The position numbers and the translations under genes are program-made. Of a stretch of DNA of 64,000 nt, positions 48,310 to 58,156 are shown one piece after another. The notes beneath the pieces are model-generated. The model was not told the DNA's origin and made no database searches. It saw only the letters and a program-made list of their open reading frames with translations. Source of the stretch: Holtermannia corniformis (Eukaryota; Basidiomycota; Tremellomycetes; Holtermanniales); NCBI GenBank assembly GCA_001599935.1, contig BCIJ01000009.1, forward strand, positions 300,226 through 364,225. Reading direction: 5' to 3'. Each line of letters starts with the position of its first letter. Position 1 is the first letter of the stretch.

Positions 48310-49599
48310 ATGTCGAATGCTCCGAAAAGCAGAGCTCTGGCTGTCAATAAACATCATGTCGGGTCACTGCCTATCTCGCTAGACAGTGATTACTACAACA
48401 CTGCTGGTCGTCAGTCGAGGCAGTATACGACCGAGCGTCGTAGAGCCCAAACGCCATCCAGCTCGAGAACGCCTCGAATGAGCGGCTCGCCGTGGTGGGA
48501 AAGGGCTGGCTAGAGATCCTCTTGATGAACACACTGGCATCCTGCGCTCCGCAAATGCCCATGGGACGCATGAGTGTGAGTCTTACGAGTCACTTGACCG
48601 CAGACTAACGTCTCAGTTTTGGGTCAAGCGGATCGTCGAAGCCGGAACGATGACGGAGATTGCACAAGCGCTGAATGTGCCGGCCAAAATCGTCTTGCCC
48701 ATCAGCACACGGCCCGAGGATGCTGAACCAGCAGTCGCAGCCGAGGCCCTGCAGGCTGTCATCGGCCAACATGTCCAACGGTTTCCGAGGGACGAGAATG
48801 CTGCTGGGCTAAGCCGTTTGTCAGCATGGGTCTCAGGTCTCATCCAGGCCAACGTCGTGCCAGAGCTCACGGCGGCCATCGACCACTGTAAGACAGACAC
48901 GCACGGATTTATGATCACACCTTCCCACGCCAATAGTCTGACTTGGGCCACGTTCCCTGTGTCTGTCCCCGCTCGACTCCCGTCGGTCGCGCCACATCCC
49001 ACCACCCATCACTCGGCACCCTGTCCGCCCCACACTGTATCGCACCGGCCCAACGCCCGAGCTCAAGAAGCCCTACCATCCTTCACTCCGTACCCGTTCA
49101 CATCTCATTTCCAAGAAACTGCGCCCCGGTAGGACATGCCGTTTTTGGTGTTGTCAAGCATGTCGTAACAGGCCGAGCTTGTAGGCGGGCCGAACAACGG
49201 GGCCAGGAGCGTACCAAGAGGCGGTCAAGGGCCCTGAACATTGGTAACTCGGTGTCATCGCCGATGCCGGGGCCGTCACGTTCTCGTTCAACATCCTTTC
49301 CTTCCATTGGCAACTTTGGCGGGCGGGAGCAGTCTGGTCTCGTCAGTCAGTACAATGGGCAAGGCCCCCGATTCGGTCAAGGGCAAGGACATGGGTATCG
49401 GCAAGGGCAAAAGCGCGAAAGAGAATATGACGACAAGGAGGGGCGCGCGGCTGGCACCAGCAAGCGGCGTGCGTGCGGTCGGCCGATCTCGCCGGGCTCA
49501 AGCACACGTCTCATACAACGCCAGCACCAGCACCAGCACCAGCACCGACCCCCGCCACCGCTGTACCAGCCACTCACGCACTCCCCGTACTCGACCTGA
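48310..49599 (+). CDS. Diverged RNase III-fold protein, probably without catalysis
   Basis: The ATG at 48310 gives MSNAPKSRALAVNKHH; an intron to about 48440 then leads to NASNERLAVVGKGWLEILLM, which aligns with the RNase III signature NERLEFLGDxxL. After an intron with a clear branch site come FWVKRIVEAGTMTEIAQAL, NVPAKIVLP and AAEALQAVIGQHV, the equivalents of the LT-R..LV....LA.IA and ADxxEAxIG parts. The second Glu, the GD aspartate and both second-signature acids are changed (LA, GK, AE, LQ), so cleavage is unlikely. The tail is basic and Gln/Gly-rich (GQGPRFGQGQGHGYRQGQKR) and ends at 49599. Exons between 48890 and 49250 are uncertain. Related mitoribosomal RNase III-like proteins (mL44/mL57) are an alternative. 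Confidence 0.5.
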
Positions 49600-50230
49600 T
49601 CTCATTGTTCCACCTGTACGCGTCTTCGCGCTCCAAGCACCACTTCTGCCGTCAGTCAAAAAGCTCGCAGAGCCGTCGTTCATGTTTTTGGTACATGTCT
49701 ATAGCGTCAGATGTTGTCGGACTTCTTGTTGTATCACGGTGAATGTATGTTTTGTTCGGCCCTCTTGATGTCCCAGCGGTCGGCAGAGCCCTCATCTCGG
49801 CCGACCGCAGCTCGATGATTGTCGTGGATGAGGAGTGTCTTTGTAAGCTATGGCGCAGGAACTTCAAGGAACCACGAATGGTTATTCTTCCGTTGATCAG
49901 CCGGCTACACGGCTCTGCACCTCAAGCACTGCATGAAGCTGCTGCAGTAATCCCTGTTTGCGTTAAGCGAGAAGCGTGCATAACATAGCTCAAGACACAG
50001 GCAGGTGTGTTAAGCGAGCTTCATGACGGCATGCACGACACATATCAATACTGTCATACAAGGGAGACGACAGTATACAACCAAACTCCCCGAAGGAGAC
50101 AACAATCCAAGCTCGCCCACCCAGCTCGTAAACGTCACACTCGCCGCTCTGGCCGAGGGTTGTGACGAATCGACTCTTCAACACGACAACGCGTTTGAGA
50201 CATGGCAGAAGTTGCTAAAGCCATGCGAAG
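49600..50230. other. Gene-poor stretch with an SPT5-derived fragment
   Basis: No gene with splice support. An 81-codon plus-strand frame (49743-49988) contains the SPT5-derived fragment and reads [13 protein letters not shown] in the same frame as SPT5 itself, then diverges. The minus strand near 49990-50184 has a weak DVYELGGRAW resemblance to the RNase III second signature, too weak to call. Confidence 0.4.
49813..49849 (+). repeat. Exact 37-bp copy of the SPT5 3' coding end
   Basis: Identical to 46968-47004, in direct orientation, and in both places coding [18 protein letters not shown] residues. A shorter match (CGGCAGAGC) lies about 30 bp upstream, where SPT5 has it about 15 bp upstream, so a small insertion separates the two blocks. 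It marks a local duplication of at least the last SPT5 exon. Confidence 0.85.
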
Positions 50231-50270
50231 TGGAGGCTGGGTCCTGGCCGCAGTCGGACTCGGGTTGAAG

Positions 50271-50760
50271 CTACGGCAAGGGCTGCGCGAATTGACGACA
50301 GCAGACCTTGGTTACGTGACAGGCAGGGAGCCGTACCGCGCCATTTTGTCCGTCTGCTCGGACGTTGTTGAGGAAGCGAATGCCGATGGGAGGGGACGCA
50401 TAACAGACGGGGGGAGAGTAGTAGGTGATGGTGACTTCGGAGCCATGAACGACGTGCACGTGCCGACCGAGCCTCTGCTCAACGATCTCGATGACGCGAT
50501 GGACAAAGGGCGGTGCATCGAAGAACTTGTTGACGGTGCAGCGAGTGCCGTATGACAGGAACCGTTCGGAGGTGGTGTCGACGGGAGTGAGGTCGGAGCA
50601 GGAACTTGTTCTCGACTTCGGGCTCGCGCTGTCATCATCCGCACTCGTGCTGATGCTGCGGTTACGATGTTTTGCCCTCTCTCTCCTTTGCGAGTGCACC
50701 TCGACCCCCACAGTCTTCTCGTCTTGCCCCGCCGACACTTCCACCGTGCGTTTCGCGGCA
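50271..50760 (-). pseudogene. Probable decayed member of the RNase III-fold group
   Basis: The minus strand holds SERFLSYGTRCTVNKFF (near 50570-50520), residue for residue in step with NERLEFLGD of RNase III. Further down is a second piece AALAVASTRVRLRPGPSLHF (near 50300-50230, another frame) that fits the LA.IA..L...L helix. The first ATG (MPRNARWKCRRGK, near 50761) is in a different frame from the SERFL piece, and no intact second signature is found before stops. Its 5' part and upstream DNA are repeated at 53.0-53.5 kb. Low confidence: the resemblance is by eye only. Confidence 0.3.
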
Positions 50761-51220
50761 TGAAGGTAGGGAAGCCGCTTCGATTGGCCAGCGAAATGAA
50801 GGTATGCCGAGATATACGTCACCCTCCCCTGCGCACAAACACATGCGGGTTTGCTGTTCCGCGCTGGAGCGGCATTTGCGTCAACGTAGTTCAGTCAGCT
50901 GAAGCATACGATGGTAAAGTCAGTCACGATGGTTATATGGGGGGGCTGTCATAGTGATCTGAAACCCCTCATCGTGTTTCCACAAGCTGTTGGTAGAAGA
51001 GGCACCTCCGGGCTTGAGTCACCACTTGGTAGCTGTCAACGTGCTGCCGGACTGTCGAAACTTGATCCTCGGCCGATGACCAAAAAATGTACGTCTCGCG
51101 CATTTCAACGGAACCATCTTCCTGCAATTTATCGTTAGATGACTCTGCAAGGCGATGAGCGCGTCGCTACGTGATTGCCATTCAGCGATGCTTTGGAGGT
51201 GGCACGATAGTCGTGGAGAG
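50731..51220 (-). repeat. Diverged direct repeat, copy A (about 490 bp)
   Basis: Matches 53018-53496 along most of its length with substitutions and small gaps. Shared landmarks include ACCGTGCG near the left end, TAGTTCAGTCAGCTGAAGCA, GGGGGGCTGTCATAGTGA, TAGCTGTCAACG, GATGACCAAAAAAT and GATGAGCGCGTCGCTAC. On the minus strand both copies end with an ATGCCGC start-like codon. No terminal inverted repeat or target-site duplication is evident. Confidence 0.85.
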
Positions 51221-51275
51221 AAGTGTCGTGATTGTCATCTGGATCACTACCTAATCCTTAGATCCTACGCTACAT

Positions 51276-52559
51276 ATGTGCATTCACACACTTGCACCGC
51301 CTTCCTTCTCGCAGCATCAACCCGCGACGGTAGCGACCATCAACACGGGCTTCATGGCGGGCGTCGAGTACGGTTCAATACCGACCTGTCTGGTAGACTT
51401 GCTCGAACAAGCTACAGATTTGTCTTACGCGTCTACGGTCAAAGCCACCGACCCAAAGCTCTATCCGACCCGTCCGAGCCATCTCACGGCTTTCGGGCCG
51501 CAGCCGCTTGCTCCTCCGGCGGCTAAGCGAGCTCAAGGGATCCAGCTCGCGTGCAAGGCCGATCTGGTGACGGGCGCCAAAGCTGCGCTCGATCATGTCC
51601 CTGCCTTTCGCGCTACTCGCGCGGACGGCTGGGGTGATGGAGAGCAATGGGCCGCGTCCCATCGGCAGCACAAGGCAGAGCACTTTATACCCCAGTACGG
51701 CAGTCTACGTGCCAACATGGCCTCGTTCTACGAGATCCCATTCGAGTTTGGAATTGACGAACTGGGAGAACTAGATGTCGAGGCCATTAGCGAGCAGGGC
51801 TTTATCAACCGATTTGGCCGCGGTACTGTGTGGTCCAAGTTGGATCAACGCATTTCGCCGACGCCAGACTGGGTGCTCCAGGGCAAACCGTACGGACGGC
51901 TTCCCAAAGGACCACTCACCAGAACCGAATCCCCGTATCTCCTCGGCGTATACTTTGAAGAAGAAGTTGATTCGGTTGCGCTATCTCACTTGGGCACTGG
52001 CAAAGCAACTTTCACCGGGTCCGACTCGTGGCAGATGCAAGCGCCGATCAGGCCTAGTTCAAGTCAGGAGTTGACTCGAACCATGAGCCTCATGCGTCGT
52101 GTGAGTAGAGTATTTTGTATACGCAAGTAATGCAGCTGCTGATCATCAATACCACGACAGGTCGTCGTGAGCTTGGGCGATAACAATATGGACTACGGGT
52201 CGATCTACACTCCCGACAGTGTCACCCACGTCTTCCTCGACCGCGACACCAACACTCTGCAAATCGCTCCTACGATCCATGCTCGCCCGAATGACGCCCC
52301 ACCCGGCACTCTAGGCATGATCGACTCGTTTGTCTACGTTGTTGCGGCCGCTAGTCGTACGCGCCAGAGGATCGATGGTATTCTTCACCTCACATCGATC
52401 TTGACGCCGGCGCCCAAGCCAAACCCTGCTTCCACATCAGCCTTAACCCCGATGCTCTCTTCGCAGCTGCAGCCTCTCACCTCACCACTCACACCGACGT
52501 CGCGCTCGACGCCGACGCCGCGCCCAAAGCAAAAGGCCGCTGGTGAAAGTGACGCGTAG
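51276..52559 (+). CDS. Unrecognised two-exon protein between the direct repeats
   Basis: One long exon (ATG 51276, or MAGVEYGSIPTCLVDLL at 51354) and, after a GTGAGT..GACAG intron at 52099-52161, a second exon to the stop at 52557-52559. The sequence is well-formed with no internal stops: KAEHFIPQYGSLRANMASFY, IPFEFGIDELGELDVEAISE, SPTPDWVLQGKPYGRLPKG, YLLGVYFEEEVDSVALSHLG, SLGDNNMDYGSIYTPDSVTH and HVFLDRDTNTLQIAPTIHAR. The end is Pro/Ser/Thr-rich. No signal peptide or membrane helix. I recognise no family. Its 3' end overlaps the minus-strand fragment at 52385 by about 175 bp. It is flanked on both sides by the 480-bp repeats, so it may have come with the duplication. Confidence 0.6.
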
Positions 52560-53050
52560 AGGCTCGGAGTAGCCTGAGGACTGATACACTCGGCCCACCA
52601 AACCGCCAAGACGTTCATTCGCGTCATGCGATCGTCCTCGACGAGTTCTTCAAGGACCTGACCAAGCCAACTCTCGAACGCATCGGCCCAGAACTCGGGG
52701 TCACATGTCGTCGGTTGGACACCCGCAGGCAGTACCAACATGGATGGCATATTGTATGCGATGGCATAGCGAGCGAGAGCGGCGTTTCAGGTAACGAATT
52801 CGCGGATTCGCTGGCTCAGCGTCAGTTCATTGAGGTCGCAATCGTGACACGAACATGTACAAACGTACCTCAATGTGATCCATCAACAATGGTGGGAGAG
52901 AACGAGCGTCGAGAGGAAACTCAGAAAGCTGTCGCCGATGTATTCCGGCAGATCGCTGCTCAAGAGCCTCAGGTGGCCTTTGCTGGTGTGAGGGAATATT
53001 GCGACCATTGTAGCTCGCCGGCACTGCCACCGTGCGTTGTGCGGCATGAA
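52385..53050 (-). pseudogene. RNase III-fold-like gene with in-frame stops
   Basis: From an ATG near 53048 (MPHNARWQCRRATMV) the frame runs through SSDLPEYIGDSFLSFLSTLV, a good fit to the first RNase III signature (E..x.GDxxL). It meets TGA near 52871, and again at 52787-52789 between REFVT and NAALARYAIAYNMPSMLVLP. Then FWADAFESWLGQVLEELVED gives the second signature with Asp and Glu retained. A 58-nt GTACGT..CCAG intron with a CTGAC branch site fits at 52810-52866, but stops remain on either side. It reads as an intact ancestor now broken, unless an unrecognised splice removes both stops. The tail runs to 52385. Confidence 0.45.
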
Positions 53051-53496
53051 CGGTAGCTCTGGTAGGGCAGTCGCGTCGATCGGCCACCGCAGTAGAGGTA
53101 TGCCACTAATACGTCGCCCTCGCCTCCCATTAGATCGGGCGGCCCGCTCGTGTTGCGCACAAATACGTGCGGGTTTGCTGATCCGCGTTGGAGAGGCATG
53201 TCTGCGATGTAGTTCAGTCAGCTGAAGCACCATACGAAGGTGAGTCAGTCACGGTGGTTATCTGGGGGGCTGTCATAGTGAGCGAAAACCCCTTGTCCTG
53301 GTTCCACGTAAGCTGTTAGCAGAGGCAGTAGCTGTCAACGCGCTGGATCCTCAGCGATGACCAAAAAATCCACTCGCGCAGCGTTCGACGGAACCATGGT
53401 TACTGCAGTCATATCAAAGGACTACTGCAAGAATGATGAGCGCGTCGCTACAGTGACTGGCACTCAGCGGTAATTTGGTGGGGGCACGAGTGGAGA
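53018..53496 (-). repeat. Diverged direct repeat, copy B (about 480 bp)
   Basis: Second copy of the repeat at 50731-51220, same orientation. The shared block covers the start-like ATG and the upstream DNA of the minus-strand fragments, so it is best seen as a duplicated 5' end plus promoter whose coding bodies have since diverged. Confidence 0.85.
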
Positions 53497-53832
53497 TGTG
53501 GATGTAAATGTGTACGGGCATCGCCGTGAATAGTGAGAAAAAACCGAGTCACGCCTTCATTGGAATGAGGTACACATGCACTGAGCGACCCCGACCGCAA
53601 AAAGAGTACAACCGCCCGGCCGGAACCCGCGCCTTGGGATACATGAGTACTGGCGGGAGCCCGGCAGCAAGGCAGTATTCAGTTTAACCTATACAACTGC
53701 AGGACTTAGGTATGAAGTTGGCAACGCAACAGATATATTGTCAAACAACGGGGCGGTTCCGGGTTGTGGGACCTTTGATTTTGTCCCGGCATACTGTTCA
53801 CCGCTCCAGCGTACGATTTACACTGCGTCAAC
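53497..53832. other. Intergenic stretch upstream of the 53.8-kb gene
   Basis: About 335 bp with no supported coding frame. It contains CG-rich CCGCCCGGCCGGAACCCGCG near 53610 but no tRNA-like fold that I can support. It should hold the promoter of the following gene. Confidence 0.35.
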
Positions 53833-54536
53833 ATGGACACACAGCTCCGACAGTACGAAAAGCTCGTGCAGGGCCTCCAGATCACGATCAACGTCGACCA
53901 CGTACCACCTCTACCACCGTTTCTGACACTGGAGGCGGAGTCGAGGGCCCGTTCGACACCGACCTGGTGCGTCGAAGGGTCGGGTCAAACGATTCGCTCG
54001 ATGATTCAGCTCGAGAGGATCTCCTATCTGGGCGATATCAAGGTGGGGCGTCGGTGGCTCGACGTTGAGCATAAGCGAAGACTTTTGGCAATGATTCCAG
54101 GGATGCCATTTGCAGGAGTCAAGGTATGCGTAGCTAGCGTCGACGTTTGACGATAGACTGACGATAGACTGACGCGCGACTGCAGACTTGAACACAGACG
54201 CTGCTACGCACTCAAGTCCTCTCCCAAGTGTCTCTTGCCTTGCGAATCCCAGAAGACCTACTACTGCCGCAAGGCGTTTCCTCCCACGTCATCCCCTTCG
54301 CCATGATGGCGGATGCGTTCCTTGCGCAGGTCGGGGCAAGAGTGGTGGAGGCGTGGGCGCAGAGCGATGGCGAGGCGCTGAAGCGACTGGCCAATTGGCA
54401 CGAACGTTTGATCACGTACGAAGTGATCCCAGATCTCGACACCGCGGCCTGCAAGGTCTGGAGCGGGAAGGACAGCGAACGGCACGGTCTCTCGCCCACC
54501 AAAGAGCTCAGATCTTGCCATGGAAGACGTCAGTAA
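53833..54536 (+). CDS. Diverged RNase III-fold protein, likely non-catalytic
   Basis: ATG at 53833 gives MDTQLRQYEKLVQGLQITIN. The first-signature equivalent is QLERISYLGDIKVGRRWL, with the GD aspartate kept but the preceding Glu changed to Ser. An intron with repeated GATAGACTGAC branch-like units ends before TLLRTQVLSQVSLALRIPED. LLLPQG, then MADAFLAQVGARVVEAW, is the second signature with Asp kept and Glu replaced by Leu. A helix WHERLITYEVIPDL mirrors SAWVSGLIQANVVPEL of the gene at 48.3 kb, which supports common descent. The end at 54536 is basic. At about 215 residues it has no room for a dsRNA-binding domain. Mitoribosomal RNase III-like proteins are the nearest known analogue. Confidence 0.5.
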
Positions 54537-54810
54537 TTCGCGGTCGATTCACATCGCGAAGTGAGCAACTGAAGCTCTATAGAAAATCCTACCGGTCCGG
54601 CGTCTTCGGGTAGCAAGAAGCGGAAACGAGAGACGTAGGCTGTGGGGTAAAGTGGACGAGGAAAGGCAAAGTGTCTATGAGTGTGTCGGCTACGGGTCTA
54701 AGAGAATGGACGGTTGTACCTATATGACGTGTCGCGCAATGTCTTGCTGATGTCTTGCTGTTGTTCGTCCCGTTGAAGCATCTGTCGAGTTGCCATTGGA
54801 CGCATTTCCC

Positions 54811-56010
54811 ATGAGCGCAGACGTAGAGATGGCAGTGCCAGACAGCCCAGAGCTCGTCTCGGTCGACCAAGGCGTGTCATCCGCCATCGCATCCACCTCA
54901 ACCTCGGCCGCCCAAGTCGGGACCTCATCCTCCCTCCCACCCACCGCCCTCGCCGAAGACGCAGCCCCAAACCTCTCCACAGCCCTGACAGACGACTACG
55001 ACTACACTCTCCCCGCCCAGCTCGACGCCGACGACCCACTCGACGAACCACTGCACGTTCTGCCAATCTACCTCTCGACACGGTTGAAAAAGTCATTGCA
55101 CCTGCATCAATACCCGATGCAGCACCAGTCGCTTCACGTCCCGACGTGGGCGGCCAACAGGGCAAAGCATATCACTATGCGGACCAAGGAGCAGGTTGGA
55201 AGGGTCGAGGTGGAAATCCCGGTTGATGCGGGTGATACGGTGTGGCGGGAGTCGCGGGCTGAGGAGCTTGGGTTCGAACAGGATGAGAGTGAGGAGGAGG
55301 ATAGTAAGAAGAAGAGCAAGGATAAGCCGAGCCGGAAGAAGAAGAAGAAGGTCTGGGGTGACAAGGTCCGGCTGAGGAGTGAAGAGATGCCCGAGTCGGC
55401 TGGGTACTACAGTGGGATCATCCAGGATGGTGCGTTGGGTCGAGAGGTTCAACAGGCCGGAGATGCTGATGCGGCTCCCAGGCGCTCTGCATATCCACCC
55501 CGTCACCAAATTCTTCCAGTTCCGCACCTCGCTCGCATACATTGACGACCTCGATCAGCGTCAAAAAGCCGCCAGCAAAGCCAAGTCCAACCTCGACCCC
55601 GACGCAAGCGAGGATGATGTCGAGCAAGAGAAGAAGCCTAAGAAGGCAAAGGTGTGTACCATCACGACCATACATCCCAAGTGCTGACCCGGCAGGCGGC
55701 ACCGCATGGGTTGGCGCCGAAAGAGCGCATTGGCGATGGTTGGGGCACGATCCAAGATTTCAGAGACAAGATGTACCACGTCAATAAGAAGGAGAACGAG
55801 GACCCTTGGGTGCCATGGACGTGGGCTGAGGGCGGCGAGGTTAGTTGCTGGAATTAGGGAGGGGCTCGAGCTGACTTGCGGGTGCAGAATCTGGCTGTAC
55901 AGACTTCGTATGACAAGCTCTCGCTCCAGGCGGACAAGCAAGTCCCACTGCGGTGCACGACGCGCGGGTTGCGCTACATGAAGCGGCTGGACGAGCAGCA
56001 CGAGGAGTGA
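54811..56010 (+). CDS. RPC37: RNA polymerase III subunit RPC37/RPC5
   Basis: Subunit of the Pol III TFIIF-like heterodimer (with RPC53), used in initiation and termination. ATG at 54811 gives MSADVEMAVPDSPELVSV, an Ala/Ser-rich linker, then PLHVLPIYLSTRLKKSLHLH and QYPMQHQSLHVP, the dimerisation-domain hallmark of Sin/RPC5 proteins. A lysine-rich insert (KKKSKDKPSRKKKKK) follows, then GYYSGIIQDG-[intron]-ALHIHPVTKFFQFRTSLAYI, a conserved ending of the fold. The C-terminus reads GWGTIQDFRDKMYHVNKKEN and TTRGLRYMKRLDEQHEE, stopping at 56010. Three introns. An upstream in-frame TTG is ignored. Confidence 0.88.
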
Positions 56011-56213
56011 GACGGTGATGAGCTTGTACTGATAGACGTCGATTCCCCCCGCATGTATTGTACCATCGCCTCGTGCTAGCTACTGGACTGGCTGTCAGTA
56101 CATGAGCATACCCGAGGGCAGCAGACGAGCTGTGTCAAGGCGGCGTCTTGACGAGACGAGCTCCGAGTGCCACACTGAGCTCGCCAGCTTGAGTGGACAA
56201 TCAGCAACCATCC

Positions 56214-57746
56214 ATGACCACCGACTCGAATATGAGCGCTGCGAGTCAAGACGTAGAGATGGCAGCAGCAGACACCCATCCCTCTGACAAGCCAACCGAC
56301 GCGCCCGCCGAACCGCCAGCGGTTATCCCGTCACAAACGGCCGATATCTCATCCGCCCTCGCCGCTCTCGAATCACTGCAAGCCGTATCCTCACCGCTCG
56401 AATCGCTCATCTCGCAAGAGATTGAAAAGGCCAAACGGAAACTGAGGAGCGGAGAGGATACGTCCAAGGCCGTGCAGGAGCTGCAAAAGGCGTTGATAAA
56501 GGCTAAGAAGGAGGTCGAGAAGGGGTTGAAGGAGTGGTATGGCCACCTGGGCAAGATTGGCAAGCAGGTTGACAAGGTCGGTGCTTGGTATACAAGAGTT
56601 GGATGGGCTGAGACTGATATAGTCGTTTCCGGCTCAACTGGGTGCCATCTCGACGGCGTATGACGAGCCGAACCCGCTGTTCTCAACCGAAGAGGAGGTC
56701 AAGGCGTTGGATCGGGTCATTCTCAACTCGTTGGGCACCCGGGGTCTCTGGAGGCCGGTGGAGACTCTGGAGCAGGTATGTGGGCTACAAACGCTGTGCG
56801 TAGGCGCTGATGGACGGTCACAGGAAGCTGGGCTAAGCTATGATCAAGAAACTCGACGGCTCAGCGAGGAGCTGCATGCCATCTTGGAGGAGATTGAGCA
56901 GGATAACGTCGACTCTGCGCTTGCGTATGTCCGTCTCGACATGCGATACATCAGACTGACAGCCTACAGGTGGACCGACGCAAACGCCAGCTTCCTCTCG
57001 ACCCCTCCTCACCCCTCCCCACTGCCATTCTACCTACACCGCTCGCGCTTCCTCCACCTCCTTTCCAAACCCAGCTCCCGCGACGATCCCATCCCTCCAG
57101 CTCTAGCATACGCCCAACGCCACTTGCTACCCCATTTCCCCAAATACACCGACACGATCCTCAAACTCCTCACGTCGTACCTGTATCAATCGCCATCGAC
57201 TTCACCGTACCAAGGTTTGGCGGACCCGAGTCTGCATGCACCGCTTCTGGTCCCCCTGTTCACGGCCGAGTTCTGTAGGCTGCATGGCTGGGCGCGCGAG
57301 GATCCACTGGATGTTGTCGTTGATCTCGGAGGTCGAGGGGGAGCTTTGGCCATGATTGAAAAGGGACGTAGAGTCATGGGAGATCGTCTAGGTGGAGTCA
57401 GGCAGTGGACCGAATTACCGGTGAGATCTCACAATTGACGCGCGAGGTTCCTTCGTTGACACGCACGCAGATGGAGATCCCACTACCGCTCGCAAGACGG
57501 TATCATTCAGTATTCGTCTGCCCCGTCTCGAAAGACCAAGGCACAGACACGAACCCGCCGCAGATGCTTGCCTGCGGCCATGTCATCTCTGAAGAGAGCT
57601 TCAAGCGGCTGCTCAAGGGCAAGTGAGTCGATCCACGTCACTCCCATCACACACAGCTAACGCTCGCGCTTAGCCGCCGAAGCGCAAAGTGCCCGTATTG
57701 CCCGCAAGAGACGACCGTGTCGTCTGTCCAGCGCTTGTATTTCTGA
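56214..57746 (+). CDS. RMD5: RMD5/RMND5 E3 ligase subunit of the GID/CTLH complex
   Basis: Ubiquitin ligase subunit that, with GID9, targets gluconeogenic enzymes in yeast. ATG at 56214 gives MTTDSNMSAASQDVEM. A helical stretch ISQEIEKAKRKLRSGED follows, then LISH/CTLH-like helices (SEELHAILEEIEQDNVDSAL, AWTDANASFLSTPPHPSPLP). Then LPFYLHRSRFLHLL, AEFCRLHGWAREDPLDVVVD and ELPMEIPLPLARRYHSVFVC. The degenerate RING is plain: CPVSKDQGTDTNPPQMLACG, HVISEESFKRL and, after the last intron, SAKCPYCPQETTVSSVQRLY F. Stop at 57744-57746. Five introns. Confidence 0.9.
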
Positions 57747-58156
57747 CCGTCACGACTACTGCAAGTTCAGTTGTACCACACACCCATGTATCGTCTTGTA
57801 TGTCCATCGACTCCGACGGGACCAAAATAGCAAACACCGCCAAGTCTACGAAGAGCAGCCTGCGCTTACGAGCCGCAGTCTGCTGACCCGTCAGTATCAA
57901 GGCACTCTCGTCGTGATCATCCGCTCACAGCCCACCAACCAGCAGCCGCTCACGCCTCCCGGGTAAACCTCCGCACCGCGTGGGTCAACCACTTATCGCG
58001 CTTCGGCAGGATAAGCCCCGAACGACGCTACTGCCATTCCAGTCGGTTGGTATGCGACCGAGGGCGTTGGCGCGCTGCTGATCACTTGGGACGGGAATAG
58101 CTGACGTCCTTATCGTACTCAGTCATCGTTCCCGGGTGCATCCACTGACGGTCGAT
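57747..58156. other. Intergenic region between RMD5 and the permease gene
   Basis: About 410 bp with only short frames lacking splice context. It should hold the RMD5 3' end and the permease promoter; no specific element is visible. Confidence 0.4.

Noticed and set aside
50731..53496. LTR retrotransposon (repeats as LTRs)
   Set aside because: The internal region codes no reverse transcriptase, integrase or protease, there is no TG..CA boundary or target-site duplication visible, and the repeats coincide with gene 5' ends.
53580..53680. Possible tRNA or small RNA in the GC-rich stretch
   Set aside because: No cloverleaf with anticodon arm or GGTTCGA-type box could be drawn.
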